This document shows positions 32,715-45,369 of a stretch of DNA of 64,000 bases, piece after piece (position 1 is the first letter of the stretch; the number at the start of each line of letters is the position of its first letter). The stretch comes from Anodontia alba (Eukaryota; Mollusca; Bivalvia; Lucinida; Lucinidae): positions 4,024,056 to 4,088,055 of the forward strand of contig OZ024825.1 of the NCBI GenBank assembly GCA_964016985.1, read 5' to 3'. The notes below the pieces were generated by a model, which saw only the letters and a program-made list of their open reading frames with translations, had not been told where the DNA came from and did not search any database. The position numbers and the translations under genes are program-made.

Positions 32715-33475
32715 GCTCACCTGAGCACAGCATACTCGGGGTGAGCTATTGTGATCGCCCTGTAACCGGAGTCCGTCGTGCGTCGTCCGTCGTGCGTCGT
32801 CCACAATTGCTTCAAATGTCATCTCCTCCGTAACTCCTTGGCGGGTTTTATCCAAAGTTGATAGGATTGTTTCTCGGGAGGTCATCTACCAAATTGCTCA
32901 AATCGTTCCGCTCTGCTGTACAAAATAGCCGCCAGAGCTAAAAATAGAAAAAAAAACTTCAAACAAAATCTCCTCTGTAATACCGAGGCGGATTTCAACC
33001 AAACTTGATAGGATTGTTCCTTGGGAGTCTTCTACCAAAATTGCTCAAACCATTCCGCTCCGCTATACAAAATGGCCGCCAGAGCTAAAAATAGAGAATA
33101 CTTCAAACGACATCTTCTCTGTAACTACTGGGCGGATTTCATTTAAACATAATAGGATTGTTTCTTGGGAGGTCCTCTACCAAAATTGCTCAAATCGTCT
33201 TGCACAAACTGGCCGTCAGAACTAAAAATAGAAAAAAAAAACACTAGACGGAGTTCAACCAAAGTTGATTGGATTATTTCTTTTGAGGTCCGCTACCAAA
33301 ACTGCTCAAATCGTTCCGCTCCGCTGCACAAAATGGCTGCTAGATGTATTCTCCTGAGGCCGATCAAATTGACCTGTCTCTTTGACCTTTTGATTATAAT
33401 ATTTATAAGTACAAGCTCACTGCATAAACAGGTATATGTCACCTGTATACGGGTGGGCGAATATGTCTGACGTGG
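32715..33475. repeat. ~146 bp tandem array bracketed by CTCACCTGAG
   Basis: It starts with GCTCACCTGAGC and GGGGTGAGCTATTGTGATCG, then a GTCCGTCGTGCGTCGTCC stretch. About four units follow, sharing TAACT..TTGGCGGGTTTT, TTGATAGGATTGTTTCT and AAATTGCTCAAATCGTTCCG (unit starts near 32823, 32971, 33114, 33243). Confidence 0.8.
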
Positions 33476-33490
33476 AAGGTAGGAGTTTCC

Positions 33491-33726
33491 ATTACGAAAA
33501 CATGCCTATTCAAATATACCGAAAATTTCACCTCCAAAAAATGAAAATTTTCTGATATTTTTCATATTTCTGCTCCAATCATTTATTGTAGATACTCGTT
33601 AGAACCGCATTGACTATGTTTTTGAACAGAAATAAGAAAAATAATGTATACCGCTGTAAACCCCAGTTTGCTATATTAACGTGGGGTTTAAGGGGGTCAG
33701 AATTATATAGGCATGTTTTCGTGATG
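33491..33726 (-). mobile_element. P1 element, core partly deleted
   Basis: Both ends and both arms are present, but one side of the central stem is lost after ACTCGTTAGAACCGC. Confidence 0.8.
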
Positions 33727-34078
33727 TGATTGCTATGCCTAAACTGAACAGTGAATGTATCCTAGTGACCAGTAAACATAAAGGTCAAAGCAACAGGTCA
33801 ATTTTGTTTGTCTATATAATTGAGAGAAAGTTATTTTACTTGGAAATTCTTATTGCCATGCCTACATTGCACAGAAGATGCATCCTAATGAATATCAAAA
33901 TTCAAAGATCAAAGCGAAAGGTCATTTGGGTCTATTTATACATATGCAAATTTACTATTCTTACAAAAGAAAATGAGCAGCTCATACTGTAGATAATATA
34001 CATGTAAAAGCAATCTGCAAAACAGATAATTTTGTATTAACCATCCCAGTGTAATTCTGAAAGCTGATCGTAGTTATT
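33727..34078. repeat. two weak ~115 bp repeats
   Basis: ATTGCTATGCCTAAACTGAA (33728) and ATTGCCATGCCTACATTGCA (33850) head two similar blocks. No gene recognised. Confidence 0.45.
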
Positions 34079-34356
34079 CAATACGAAACACGCCTATTCA
34101 AGTGTACTGAAAATTTTACCACCAAAAAATGAAAAATTTCAGAAGAAAAATTCCGATATTTTTCATATTTCTGCTCAAAAACATAGATTGTGGGTACTCG
34201 TTAGAATCGCCTCGACGAGGCGGTTCTAACGAGTACCTACAATTTATGTTTTCAGCAGAAATAAGAAAAATAATGTATACCCCTGTAAACCCCAGTTTTA
34301 CTGTATAAAAGTGGTGTCCAAGGGGGTCAGAATTATATAGGCGTGTTTTCGTGATG
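34079..34356 (-). mobile_element. P1 element, full length
   Basis: Ends CAATACGAAACACGCC and GGCGTGTTTTCGTGATG; core stem with one mismatch. Confidence 0.85.
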
Positions 34357-34927
34357 AGAACAAAAATAGGCGGTAATTTTATTTTGATGTCACCGTCATT
34401 AGGATACCGTATCCATTTACCAGACAAAGAACACTTTATAGGTTATCACAAGTTTTAGGTGAAAGCTGGAACACACTAAGATGACAATGGAGGTTGGGGT
34501 GGCTCTTTTGCAACCACCCTCTCCCACGGCACACAAACAAAAGCCAAAGCATTTCTTTTTACATTTTTAGCATTGAAGACGGGAAACTGAGGAAAAGTAG
34601 GATGTTTATGAAAAGTTATTTTTGAACGATTTTGGCCTTTTTGAGTGCTCTAAGAATTTTAGGGATGCCTAGAAAAAATAGGATTTTTAGGGACGCTGAA
34701 AAACATGTAAACTACATATTTGGACAAATACACCGGCGCAAACAGTGAAGAACGCGGCTTTTGATCAGGATGTTCAGTGGTTGCCACTCATCCGGCAATT
34801 TTAGACACATTATCAGTATTGAAAATACCTTCTTTTCAATTTTTAGGACAATTATGGTAAGGAATTAAGGAGTCCAAATACTGCCTAACTACTGTATAAT
34901 ATACATAGGCAATAGCGACGCTTAACA
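34357..34927. other. unassigned spacer
   Basis: It contains a degenerate hairpin-module remnant near 34739-34790 and an acceptor-like TTTTTACATTTTTAG at 34558-34572. No exon followed with a convincing donor. Confidence 0.3.
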
Positions 34928-35205
34928 CATTACGAAAACATGCCTATTCAAATACACTGAACATTTTACCAACGCAAATGACAATTTTTCAGATAAAAAA
35001 TTCTGATATATTTCATATTTCTGCTCAAAACATAGATTGTGGGTACTCGTTAGAACCGCCTCGTCGAGGCGGTTCTAACGAGAACCCTCAATCTATGTTT
35101 TGAGTAGAAATAAGAAAAATAATGTATACCCCTGTAAACCCCAGTTTTATTATATAAAAGTGGGGTTTAAGGGGGTCAAAATTATATAGGCATGTTTTCG
35201 TGATG
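34928..35205 (-). mobile_element. P1 element, full length
   Basis: CATTACGAAAACATGCC to GGCATGTTTTCGTGATG; complete stem. Its arm A faces the half copy at 35255. Confidence 0.87.
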
Positions 35206-35254
35206 AGGATTTTCTTTGACCGCTTACAGAATCAACGACTCCTCTAGAACACAT

Positions 35255-35375
35255 CATCACGAAAACATGCCTATATAATTCTGACCCCTTAAACCCCACG
35301 TCAGGGGTAAACATTATTTTTCCTATTTTTGCTCAAAAACATAGATTGTGGGTACTCGTTAGAACCGCCTCGCCG
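35255..35375 (+). mobile_element. P1 half element, ends at palindrome centre
   Basis: The end, arm A and left half of the stem (GGGTACTCGTTAGAACCGCC) stop at CTCGCCG, the hairpin centre. It is 49 bp from, and inverted relative to, the full copy at 34928-35205. Confidence 0.85.
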
Positions 35376-36360
35376 ACAGAACAACAGAATCAAATTGGTT
35401 GCTACATAAGAAAAGGTATCTTCAAAGAGCGAGCACATTACACGCCCTGGTCAGCGTGCAAAACGAATAGTTGGCGCGCGATATTTTGCTTTTTGATGAT
35501 CAGTTTTCGTGGAATTTTATCGCATAGGTATAGACACAGCTAGTTTCAGTCGGGTTTCTCAATACTTCTATCGTGCAAAAAACGTAACCCTACAATCGGG
35601 AAAATATATGGTTGTGTTTTTGTATATATAAAGCTTATATAATATATATAAACTAATTGCATTTTGGAGAAATGCATGCGTTTTGCATGATATTGGTTTA
35701 GAGTTTTGTCAAGCAACTGTAAGTTCTACTAAGCGTGTTGTACACATGTATATACTAACAGGTAAATTACACCAAGTATACACCCTGCTCGCGATAAATT
35801 AATTTGTACAGTTGATGTCTGAATATAAATTATCACTGATTGTTTAAAATTCTTGTCGCGTTTTATAAAACGGCGTGTATTTTATGAAATTTTGATGAAC
35901 ATTTTAGTTTGCGGAAATTACGTCAAGTATTATATTTGGTCTTCATACATTCTTACCCAGTATAGTTCGTCAGTAAAGGTTTAGAAATTATGGATATGAA
36001 GAAATGCGCGGCGATTCCCCTCAACATGCATATTTAAGACTTAAGTAAGTACAATACAGTATTCTATACAAATATATTTTATTGAAAAAACATAAGCACA
36101 AACGCCCAAAAGATGTCTGGTAAAATTTAAAATGTGTCATTAAAAATGGTGTCATAAAATTTGCAATCAAACGTTTTCTTACAGGTTTATTGTAGCGGTG
36201 TTAATCCATTTCTGTATGCCTTCTAATAAAGGCTACAGAAAATGGTAGACGATTTATTTGAAACGCACTTTGCAATCGAACTTTAAAAATTGATGTCAGA
36301 CAGGAAAACGGGATACTCGCCCTTAAATGCGAAAAACAACCGGGGTATCACTAATGATGT
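35376..36360. other. unassigned AT-rich stretch
   Basis: No repeat or coding pattern recognised over about 1 kb. Confidence 0.35.
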
Positions 36361-36364
36361 CATG

Positions 36365-36950
36365 TTTGCATATATATGTGTGCACATGGCCATAGGGTCA
36401 AGGCCACATACTTTTACTTTTAATTTTAAAGTTATACATTAAAGTCTCCAACAGCTCATATATTCCAGACTATTTGATTATTTGGCTTCTAATAAGCATA
36501 ATGATAGCTATCAGTCCGAAGTTCAGTAATGTCCTCACCCACCTCTATCATCTTACGGTCAAGGTCACGGACTTCGAACTTGTATGTCAAAGCTTTGCAT
36601 TAAAGTTTTTAACGCGAATTTCCCAGACCATATGATGGCTGATGATTGGTATAATGATAGATAAAATAGGTCAAGTGTTTATTTCAACACTATCTCCCCA
36701 CCCATCCCCCGCCTTGATAATGAGCTTAAGGTCAAAATCGTGGACTTGGGATTTTATATTAAAGTTTTGAACAGCTCATATTTTTTCAAAGCATATGATT
36801 GATTTGGTTTATGTATATTATATGATGACAGATTAAGGTCCAAAGTTTTATTTAGCAATCTACCCACAACCTCTCTCACCCTCTGCCTATGACTTTTAGG
36901 CACAAGTTTGGGCGAGCTTTCCTATCTGGTGACACTTCTTGTTTAAGTCG
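36365..36950. repeat. degenerate array with GGTCAAGGTCACGGACTT
   Basis: Three or four diverged ~170 bp monomers related to the 21.25 kb array (GGGTCAAGGCCACATACTT near 36397, ACGGTCAAGGTCACGGACTT at 36556, AGGTCAAAATCGTGGACTT near 36730). Confidence 0.65.
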
Positions 36951-37130
36951 CAGCTAGAATTAATAAGGGCCCAGGTTTACAATCATTCCATAAGAGTTAA
37001 AGTATATTAACATAATGTCAAACTTAATCAAAGCACTGACAGCACTGACGGGTCGATTGAGTGTAGGTTGGTAAAATGGTCCAGATCGGGACTTGAAACT
37101 GTTTCAACTGAACCTTAACTTCCTGTAATT
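36951..37130. other. unassigned spacer
   Basis: No feature recognised. Confidence 0.3.
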
Positions 37131-37133
37131 AAA

Positions 37134-37200
37134 GCAAACAGTGCAGACCCTGATCAGACGCCACAGAGTGCAGCGTCTGATCTGGTTCTGCACTGTTTGC
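37134..37200. repeat. hairpin module
   Basis: GCAAACAGTGCAGACCCTGA ... CTGGTTCTGCACTGTTTGC, long near-perfect stem. A weaker copy is at 37677-37730. Confidence 0.85.
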
Positions 37201-37676
37201 CAATGTCCCAGTCCAGATTCTATAGATAACCCTCTTTACACGGCACTCTGACGTCACAGCGACAAGAATAGCGCGGCTATAAATAACCGTTACCTGGATT
37301 TTGTACAAATGCATGGCTTGATTTCATTAATCAATGACAATCACGTTGACAACAACCTTAAGGAACTTTTAGTGTATATATACTATGTCTCGAGTGTAAA
37401 TAATCGACCCAAAAAGTGGTATTTAAGGTCGGCTAAATTGAATTAGCTTATATTTATTCAGTAAAGGATGTCGAAATATATTTAATAACATCGTCGTTGA
37501 AAATCGGGTTTACGCGCGAAAATATGCTTTGCAAATCATAGTTTTAATTTACGGTCGACCTAAACTTGAGGAGGGATTGCAACCCTGGGCCTAGACCAGA
37601 ATGTTTTATGTACACTTTAACTGTTTACTATACTTGCCCTAAAACCTTAAGTCCACTTTAGTACTCATGGATGAGT
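37201..37676. other. unassigned spacer
   Basis: No gene or repeat recognised. Confidence 0.3.
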
Positions 37677-37831
37677 GGCAAACAGTGTATATCCTTATTG
37701 GAGGCTGCGTTCTGGATCTACACTGTTTGTTGATGCCAGTCTGTCTGACTATTTAGAGTAAATACTGGTCAATATTATTTCATTGTCCGATTTTTACCTC
37801 CCACAAGAAGATTTCCTTCTGCAAACAAAAT

Positions 37832-38983
<1,152 letters not shown>

Positions 38984-39269
38984 CATCACGAAAACACGCC
39001 TATATAATTTTGACCCCCTTAAACCCCACTTTTATACAGTAAAACTGGGGTTTACAGGGGTATACATGTTTTTCTTATTTCTGCACAAAACATAGATTGT
39101 GGGTACTCGTTAGAACCGCCTCGCCGAGGCGGTTCTAACGAGTACTCACAATCTATGTTTTGAGCAGAAATATGAAAAATATCAGAGTTTTTTATCTGAA
39201 AATTTTCAGTTTTTTTTTGGGGGGGGGGTGAAATTTTCTATATATTTGAATAGGCATGTTTTCGTAATG
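38984..39269 (+). mobile_element. P1 element, full length
   Basis: CATCACGAAAACACGCC to GGCATGTTTTCGTAATG. The central stem is perfect for over 30 bp apart from one change; a G run (39220-39227) lies in arm B. Confidence 0.9.
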
Positions 39270-39504
39270 GTTGTGGGCGTCCGTACTTCAGTTGTGAACT
39301 GTTTCATGACATTGTCAACCCCAAATTCGTGGAGAAATGAAAAAAAAAATAGCAATATGTTTGGTTAAAAATAAAAATTGCCTTCAAGTGAGATAAGGCA
39401 AAGAATTCATTACGTAAAATCTATGTAAAATGTTTTCTTCCTGAACAAGGAAAAATTTTCAAACATTTATTTTTTTATACTTATATTTCTCCGCAAAAAA
39501 ATGT

Positions 39505-39570
39505 TATTTGTACTGATTAGAATCGTCTCTAAAAGGTTCTCCTAATACCACTACCCACAATATATGTTTT
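39505..39570. repeat. P2 hairpin, decayed
   Basis: TTGTACTGATTAGAATCG and its partner AATACCACTACCCACAA still pair, with several mismatches. Confidence 0.5.
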
Positions 39571-39633
39571 AGTGGATAAATAAGAAACATATTTGTCGGG
39601 ATACCTTTCTTATCTAGAGCATACTGCGGGGAT

Positions 39634-39698
39634 CGAACCCGTGACCTCCTGATCAACAGTCGGCCGCACATCTGACTGAGCCACAGAGGCCGGGACAT
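39634..39698 (-). mobile_element. tRNA-like SINE head, isolated
   Basis: Reverse complement has GGCCTCTGTGGCTCAGTCAG (A box) and GGTCACGGGTTCGATCCCC (B box), the head of the 10352/16156 SINE family, without the body. A functional tRNA is unlikely: the acceptor arm does not pair. Confidence 0.6.
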
Positions 39699-39770
39699 AT
39701 GTCAACAAAGGCCACGGTCTAACCCATTACGTTAACAAACCTCTGCGAAGCATATCATTATGTTAGCAAG

Positions 39771-40046
39771 TCACGAAAACACGCCTTTATAATTTTGAAC
39801 TGTTTAAACCCCACTTTTATATAGTAAATCTGGGGTTTACAGGGGTATACATTATTTTTCTTATTTCTGCTCAAAAACATATATTGTGGGACTCGTTAGA
39901 ACCGCTTCGCCGAGGCGGTTCTAACGAGTACTCACAATCTATATTTTAAGCAGAAATATGAAAAAATGTCAATTTTTTTATTAGAAAACTTTCATTTTTT
40001 GATGGTAACATTTTCAGTATATTTGAATAGGCATGTTTTCGTAATG
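39771..40046 (+). mobile_element. P1 element, full length
   Basis: Starts TCACGAAAACACGCC (first two bases lost) and ends GGCATGTTTTCGTAATG. Confidence 0.85.
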
Positions 40047-40090
40047 GTATTTTCACCTTATATGGGAAATAAGAATGATTCTAGTTTTAT

Positions 40091-40315
40091 CACATTAACC
40101 CTTGCCATGCTAAATAAATTTTAAGATTCCATGCTCATTTAATTTTCAGTCAATCAGATTACCTGATTCAGGTTGTTGATACAAATTCACATACTTAATG
40201 ACAAACAGTGCAAATTCAGATCTGTTGACTTCTTCATAAGTCAACTGATCTGGATCTACACTCTTTGGAAAGGCAGGATATAGCCAGGTTCAGCAGGTTC
40301 AGGGTTAAGGCAGGT
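40091..40315 (+). mobile_element. hairpin MITE, backbone ATTTTCAGTCAATC
   Basis: Third copy of the 3975 backbone (TAACCCTTGCCATGCTAAAT ... AGCCAGGTTCAGCAGG). The hairpin is 40202-40265. Confidence 0.75.
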
Positions 40316-40404
40316 TTGTGCAGTAAAAATAGTTCCTGGAAATAGCAAACGCATTGAAAAGTTGGTTTAGAAAAATAAAAATGTTGAACATCTGACGAAT
40401 ATGG

Positions 40405-40565
40405 TATATACTTGTATACAGTGATATATAGTGATAAAAACAGGAGTATACTTGTATACAGTGATATATAGTGATAAAAACAGGAGTATACTTGTATACA
40501 GTGATATATAGTGATAAAAACAGGAGTGTACTTGTATACTCCTGTTTTTATCATTATATATCATG
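40405..40565. repeat. 40 bp minisatellite capped by inverted unit
   Basis: Three units of AGTATACTTGTATACAGTGA-TATATAGTGATAAAAACAGG are followed by an inverted part unit (CTCCTGTTTTTATCATTATATATCA). Confidence 0.9.
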
Positions 40566-40573
40566 GGGGTACA

Positions 40574-40680
40574 CATTACGAAACATGCCTATTCAAATAT
40601 ACTGAAAATTTTACATAAAAAATGAAAATTTTCGGATAAAGAATTCTGATATTCTCCATATTTCAGCTCAAAAATATATA
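40574..40680 (-). mobile_element. P1 arm B only
   Basis: CATTACGAAACATGCC, then CTATTCAAATATACTGAAAA, up to TTTCAGCTCAAAA. It stops just before the central stem. Confidence 0.75.
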
Positions 40681-40879
40681 TTATATTTGAAGCTCCTTTT
40701 TGCATGGTGCAACTCAAGTACGTTTGAGTCAAATAAAATATAGGCTGTCAAATTATAGGAAAATGCAGAACACGTGTGGATAACGTGTCTCGAATTGGTG
40801 TCTCACTGTGACTGCTGTAATTCCATGGTACGACGAATCATATGAGTTAGCACATGAGAAAAGGTACTTATTACATAGG

Positions 40880-41225
40880 CGACCAGCAAGGGCTCAGGCG
40901 AGCCTGCGCACATTACGAAAACACGCCTATTTAAATATACTGAAAAGTTTCCCACCAGAAAATGAAAATTTTCAGATAAAAAATTCTGATATTTTTCATA
41001 TTTCTGCTCAAAACATAGATTGTGGGTACTCGTTAGAACCGCCTTGATGAGGCGGTTCTAACGAGTACCCACAATCTATGTTTTGAGCAGAAATAAGAAA
41101 AATAATGTATACCCCTGTAAACCCCAGTTTTACTATATAAAAGTGGGGTTTAAGGGGGTCAAAATTGTATAGGCATGTTTTCGTGATGATAAGCGCAGTC
41201 TCGCCAGAGCCTTTGCTGTTCGCAG
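40880..41225. mobile_element. GCG-type hairpin split by P1
   Basis: Left arm GGCTCAGGCGAGCCTGCGCA (40891-40910) and right arm GCGCAGTCTCGCCAGAGCC (about 41192-41210) are the halves of one hairpin. P1 occupies the loop. Confidence 0.8.
40911..41188 (-). mobile_element. P1 element inside a hairpin loop
   Basis: Full-length copy, CATTACGAAAACACGCC to GGCATGTTTTCGTGATG, with an almost perfect stem. Confidence 0.9.
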
Positions 41226-41229
41226 ACAT

Positions 41230-41722
41230 ACAGAAGAGACCTTGAGAAAGCTTTATGCAAAGACGCTTATCTGTAGCCCAAATAGGGGACTGCGCATACG
41301 CATCTGAAGAACCACAAACCGGAAAACCATAACACGGCAGGTAATCGCGTAAGGCATAATCAAATGTTAAGCAAAGAAAATCCTTACGGGAACTTCCAGC
41401 CATGTTTTACGGGAAGTAAATATGTCCACAAACAAGTGACTACTCTCACTTTTTTTTAATTGTTTATCATATTTGCGGATATAATTTCTAAAATCGGGCG
41501 ATGCTGTTCCTAACAACTTTCATTTTCATATCAAATAAACAGATATGAGCATCCGTTTTATTTATTTATTTATTTATTTTTTTCTGCGGTTTGTCTCGGA
41601 TGAAGGGTTCAAGAATTTCTTTTTTGATCAAATCAAAGACGATCAAGTTAGTCAGAGTGATAAGTTAAAGATAATATATTGTTTCAAATTAGCACGTTGT
41701 TACCAGATTATATGAAAAGCTA
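41230..41722. other. unassigned spacer
   Basis: Only a short (TTTA)n run near 41559-41582. Confidence 0.3.
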
Positions 41723-42003
41723 CATCACGAAAACATGCCTATATAATTTTGACCCCCTTAAACCCCACTTTTATATAGTAAAACTGGGGTTTACAGGGGT
41801 ATACATTATTTTTCTTATTTCTGCTCAAACACCTAGATTGTGGGTACTCGTTAGAACCGCCTCGCCGAGGCGGTTCTAAGGAGTACCCACAATTTTATGT
41901 TTTGAGCAGAAATATGAAAAATATCAGATATTTTTATCTGAATATTTTTCAGTTTTTGGAGGTGAAATTTTCTATATATTTGAATAGGCGTGTTTTCGTG
42001 ATG
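41723..42003 (+). mobile_element. P1 element, full length
   Basis: CATCACGAAAACATGCC to GGCGTGTTTTCGTGATG; complete arms and stem. Confidence 0.9.
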
Positions 42004-43390
42004 AGATAAAGCAATGTTTTATGAAATTATGACTTATGGGAAAGACTACCCTTAAGGACCAATCACACCTTACGAGTCGTAAAGTTAAAAGTCTGTCTAG
42101 GTCATTATACAAAGCCTGTCGACATGTATAAAGGTTTCGTTTATGTCCGTACATCCGTACGTCTGTCGTCCGTCCGTTATTTCGTCCATAAACACTTTTA
42201 GACCAAGTTTTGTTGTTTGAATCATTATGTCTTGATACCTACAAGTCCGATTCATTTCATATTTGACTTGCTAAGAAAATTTTGCAATGTGCAAAAATTT
42301 GCAAAATTGAATATGTCCTAAATGTCCTAATAACTGACCCCTGGCCATACCCAGGGGCCTGTTCCAGGGGTCTTTATATTGCTGATAATAGGTGTCATAT
42401 ACCAAATGATAATAGATGTCATATACCAAATGTATAAATAGGCATTACCAGGTAAAAGTGAGCGTGGAACGCATGATTTTCTGGCTGCCATGAATGAAAA
42501 AAAAAAAAAAAAAAAAAAATGTATGATGCGCGTAGCGCATTCGTGCAGGACAGCGTCCTTTTTTTTTCATTCGTGGCTCGATGAAACCAACAAAAAATCA
42601 AATCTTATAATCAAGTTTCATAACTTCGATTTCAGTAAAGGTAAAAACATCGTAGCGGCAGGTTGGTGCACGCAAGAATATTTTCATCTGTGATACACCG
42701 CAAGCCCCGTTCTGGATTAACGAGATTATGCGTGGATTAGCGAGAGCGGTAAAACTCGCGATTGTGAAACTGTTCTATTCGGTTCGTGTTTTTACCTGAG
42801 CTAAACGCCATGAGAGTGACAGACGATAAAACGCGTCCTTGACATTTCACATTTGCATAGACTGACAGGAGATTAAAAGTAAAAGCAGGAGGATGAGAGA
42901 CAAAAAGCGTTCAAGATACATGCTATTTTTATATTATATACAAAAGAAAAGCCCAATAAAGCCAAGAAATATTTTTTCTTAATTTTATTATTTTGATTGT
43001 GAGAGAGATTATCGGTGACTTGTACTTCTGGCTTTGGGTTTTACCGCAAGTAGTGCAGTCGTAGGCGGGACACCAGATGTTTTAGTTTCATCGAGAAATG
43101 AATGGATTTTTTCACTAGTCAGAAAACAGAAAGTCGCATTAATATAAATAAAAAATACGATATATATTATAATTATTGGCATAGATTGAAATATAACCTT
43201 AACCTTGTGCGATGACCTTCGGCTTCTGGTTCCCAGCTTTATTGCTTGAAATAAAAAATTGAAACCAGATGTAAACCAGATAGATGTCACAGGTTACCGG
43301 ACAAGGTTATAGTTATACCTATATAGCACCTACATTAAATCGAAAAAACATCCCTAAACAATCTTTGTTTGCCTCCTGATATGTCGCTAT
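42004..43390. other. no gene recognised
   Basis: It contains a GTCCGTACATCCGTACGTCT stretch (42145-42175) like the lead-ins of the other arrays, a poly-A run (42498-42519) and AT-rich DNA. ORFs are under 100 codons and unremarkable. Confidence 0.3.
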
Positions 43391-43480
43391 GACTAACCCT
43401 CAGTGGCTCGTAATACTCTGTGCAGAACAAATTCCAATGGTCCCAAAGATGTTTGAGTAATTGAAATTTGACTAATTAGG
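43391..43480 (-). mobile_element. fragment of the 3179-type MITE
   Basis: Reverse complement carries CATCTTTGGGACCATTGGAA and GAGCCACTGAGGGTTAG, matching the left end of that family. Confidence 0.5.
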
Positions 43481-43710
43481 GACTTTTATAATTTAGGGAT
43501 TTTTATAATTTTGCAGGTTTTAGACCAGCTTTTCTATTTGTTTGTTACTTCTGGCAACCTTTCTGTAACTGCATAAATCTGTTTTAATGTGCTTTATAAG
43601 CAAAGTCTTCCTCATTTCCCATACTGTATGGTGAAAGTACCACGATTTATACAAACCTAGATAAGAGAGGTATCAGGATATTTTTTTTTTCTGATTTCAT
43701 CACTAAAACA

Positions 43711-45048
43711 TAAGAGGGTCATGCAAAAAGTTCTGTCACTGATAGGCTTCCTTTGTTTTATCCCAGGTATATTTTAAAATGCTTCACTGCACTTGAATGG
43801 TGTGTTGAATAGCTAACGATATCCGTTTATTTCGTGCAAATTGCTTTCAAATTGACCGAGCTATTTCAACTTGAAATAGATGCAGTCATATACACTGACC
43901 AATTCATTTGTTATATTGGAACATGGACCAGAAGACTGAAATCCGTAGCTATATTACATGCCGCATTAGGCTTAATATAGATTCAAAGCAGATTTTTAAT
44001 GAATTTTGTGGTATATATGGACCTCAGACCATTTCAATGCGCACAGTTTTAGGTGTGTCAAAGCTTTTAAAGCTGGGAAATTTTCTGTTGAAGATGATAC
44101 CCGTCATGGAAGGCCTAAAACCTCTGTTACCAAGGCTAACATCGCTGCTGTAAAGATTGTGGTCGAACAGGATGCGCGCGATTGTCTGTCAAAGATATAG
44201 CGAGTTGTACTGGCATATCAGAAGGCAGTGTGCAAACAATTCTGAAAAAGCATTTGGACTTCAGAAAAGTTTGCACTAGGTGGGTACCTCATTTGCTCAT
44301 TGAGGAGCAAAAGACACAACGCCTTAAATGTGCCTGGGAACTTTTAAAAACATACAAAGGCTGTAATAGTCAGGTTATTTCTAACTTGCTAACAGGTGAT
44401 GAAACCTGGGTGCACATGTTTGAGCCACAAAGAAGGGCTGATAATAAGAAATGGACGCGAAAAGATAAAAAACGCCCATGTATTGCCAAGAGACCCATAA
44501 GATCGAAAAAGATGTTGTACGCAATTTTCTTTAATTCAAGTGGGCCAGTCGTTCAAGTGCCTTGTCAGTCTGGTCATACAGTCACTGGCCGATTCTACAA
44601 GAATTCTATACTGAAGAAAGTGAAAGAGTTTTACAATAAGAAACGAGCAAGCAAAGGATGGTTAGGAGTCCATCTTTTACATGACAAGGCTTCCTCTCAT
44701 AAGTGTAAGGTTATTAAGTCTTCTTTGGCTTCTGAAAAGGTAAAAAATTTTAAACCATTCACCTTATTCACCCGACCTGAGTACCTGTGATTTCTTTTTA
44801 TTTCCAAGGCTTAAGAAAATGCTTTCTGGAAATAAGTATACGTCTACAAGTTCTCTTGGCAGCGCTATTTATCAACAGATACCAAAAGAAGACTATTTAT
44901 CTGCTTTTCGCGACTGGGTAAAAAGGTTACAAAAATGTGTTTCAGTAAAGGGGGAATACTTTGAAGGTTTGTAATAAAATATGTTTGATAAAACGTAGCA
45001 CTGAAATAATCCGAACCCAGTGACAAAACTTTTTGCAGGACCCTCGTA
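43711..45048 (+). mobile_element. mariner element, both TIRs present
   Basis: TA then AGAGGGTCATGCAAAAAGTT on the left (43711-43741). The right TIR (45018-45048) is the reverse complement at 28 of 31 positions. Length is about 1.34 kb, normal for mariner. The outermost AAGAGGGTC/CGAGGGTC and TA flanks fit the family. Confidence 0.93.
43923..44974 (+). pseudogene. mariner DD34D transposase, at least three frameshifts
   Basis: ATG at 43923 begins a mariner-like N-terminus (MDQKTEIRSYITCRIRL). Frame changes are needed near 44050 and 44185. The frame open at 44182 then carries WVPHLL (the mariner WVPHEL motif), TGDETWVHMFEP with the first D at 44398-44400, and HDKASSH with the second D at 44683-44685. 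Another shift near 44775 leads to CDFFLFPRLKKML with the third D at 44789-44791, and a stop at 44972. The D-to-D spacing is 34 residues plus one extra base. Long decayed compared with the Tc1 copy. Confidence 0.93.
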
Positions 45049-45177
45049 TGTGCCAAGCACGAAAATTCCTATAAGACCAGTGTAACCAGGAGAGACCCAG
45101 ATCAACATGTGCATCCACCAAGTATGGCAAGGGCTGTCCAAAGCCGTCTTTGGACAGCCTTGCTGTAGAAGGCACAT

Positions 45178-45243
45178 GCGAGCAGCGAAGACTCTGATCA
45201 AATTGCGCGGATGCGCAGGCTAATCTGAGTCTTCGCTGGTCGC
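45178..45243. repeat. hairpin module, GCG-type
   Basis: GCGAGCAGCGAAGACTCTGA ... CTGAGTCTTCGCTGGTCGC around GCGCGGATGCGC. Confidence 0.8.
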
Positions 45244-45276
45244 ACAAGTATTATTGTAGGTTTTGTCGTGCGTGGG

Positions 45277-45338
45277 TATATTGTGGTACTCATTCGAAGC
45301 GCCTTTCAGAGGCGTTTCGAATGAGTACCAAAAATATA
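45277..45338. repeat. P2 hairpin
   Basis: TGGTACTCATTCGAAGCGCC-tttca-GAGGCGTTTCGAATGAGTACCA. Confidence 0.85.
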
Positions 45339-45369
45339 CCTTTTGTGCAAAAATGAGAAAATAGTTTGT

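Noticed and set aside
39634..39698. Possible functional tRNA gene.
   Set aside because: A and B boxes are present but the acceptor stem does not pair and the sequence equals the head of the local SINE family.
41690..41880. ORFs with the string YNFDPLKPHFYIVKLGFTGVY that recur across the window.
   Set aside because: These are translations of P1 arm A. They recur because the element recurs, and are interrupted at the palindrome.
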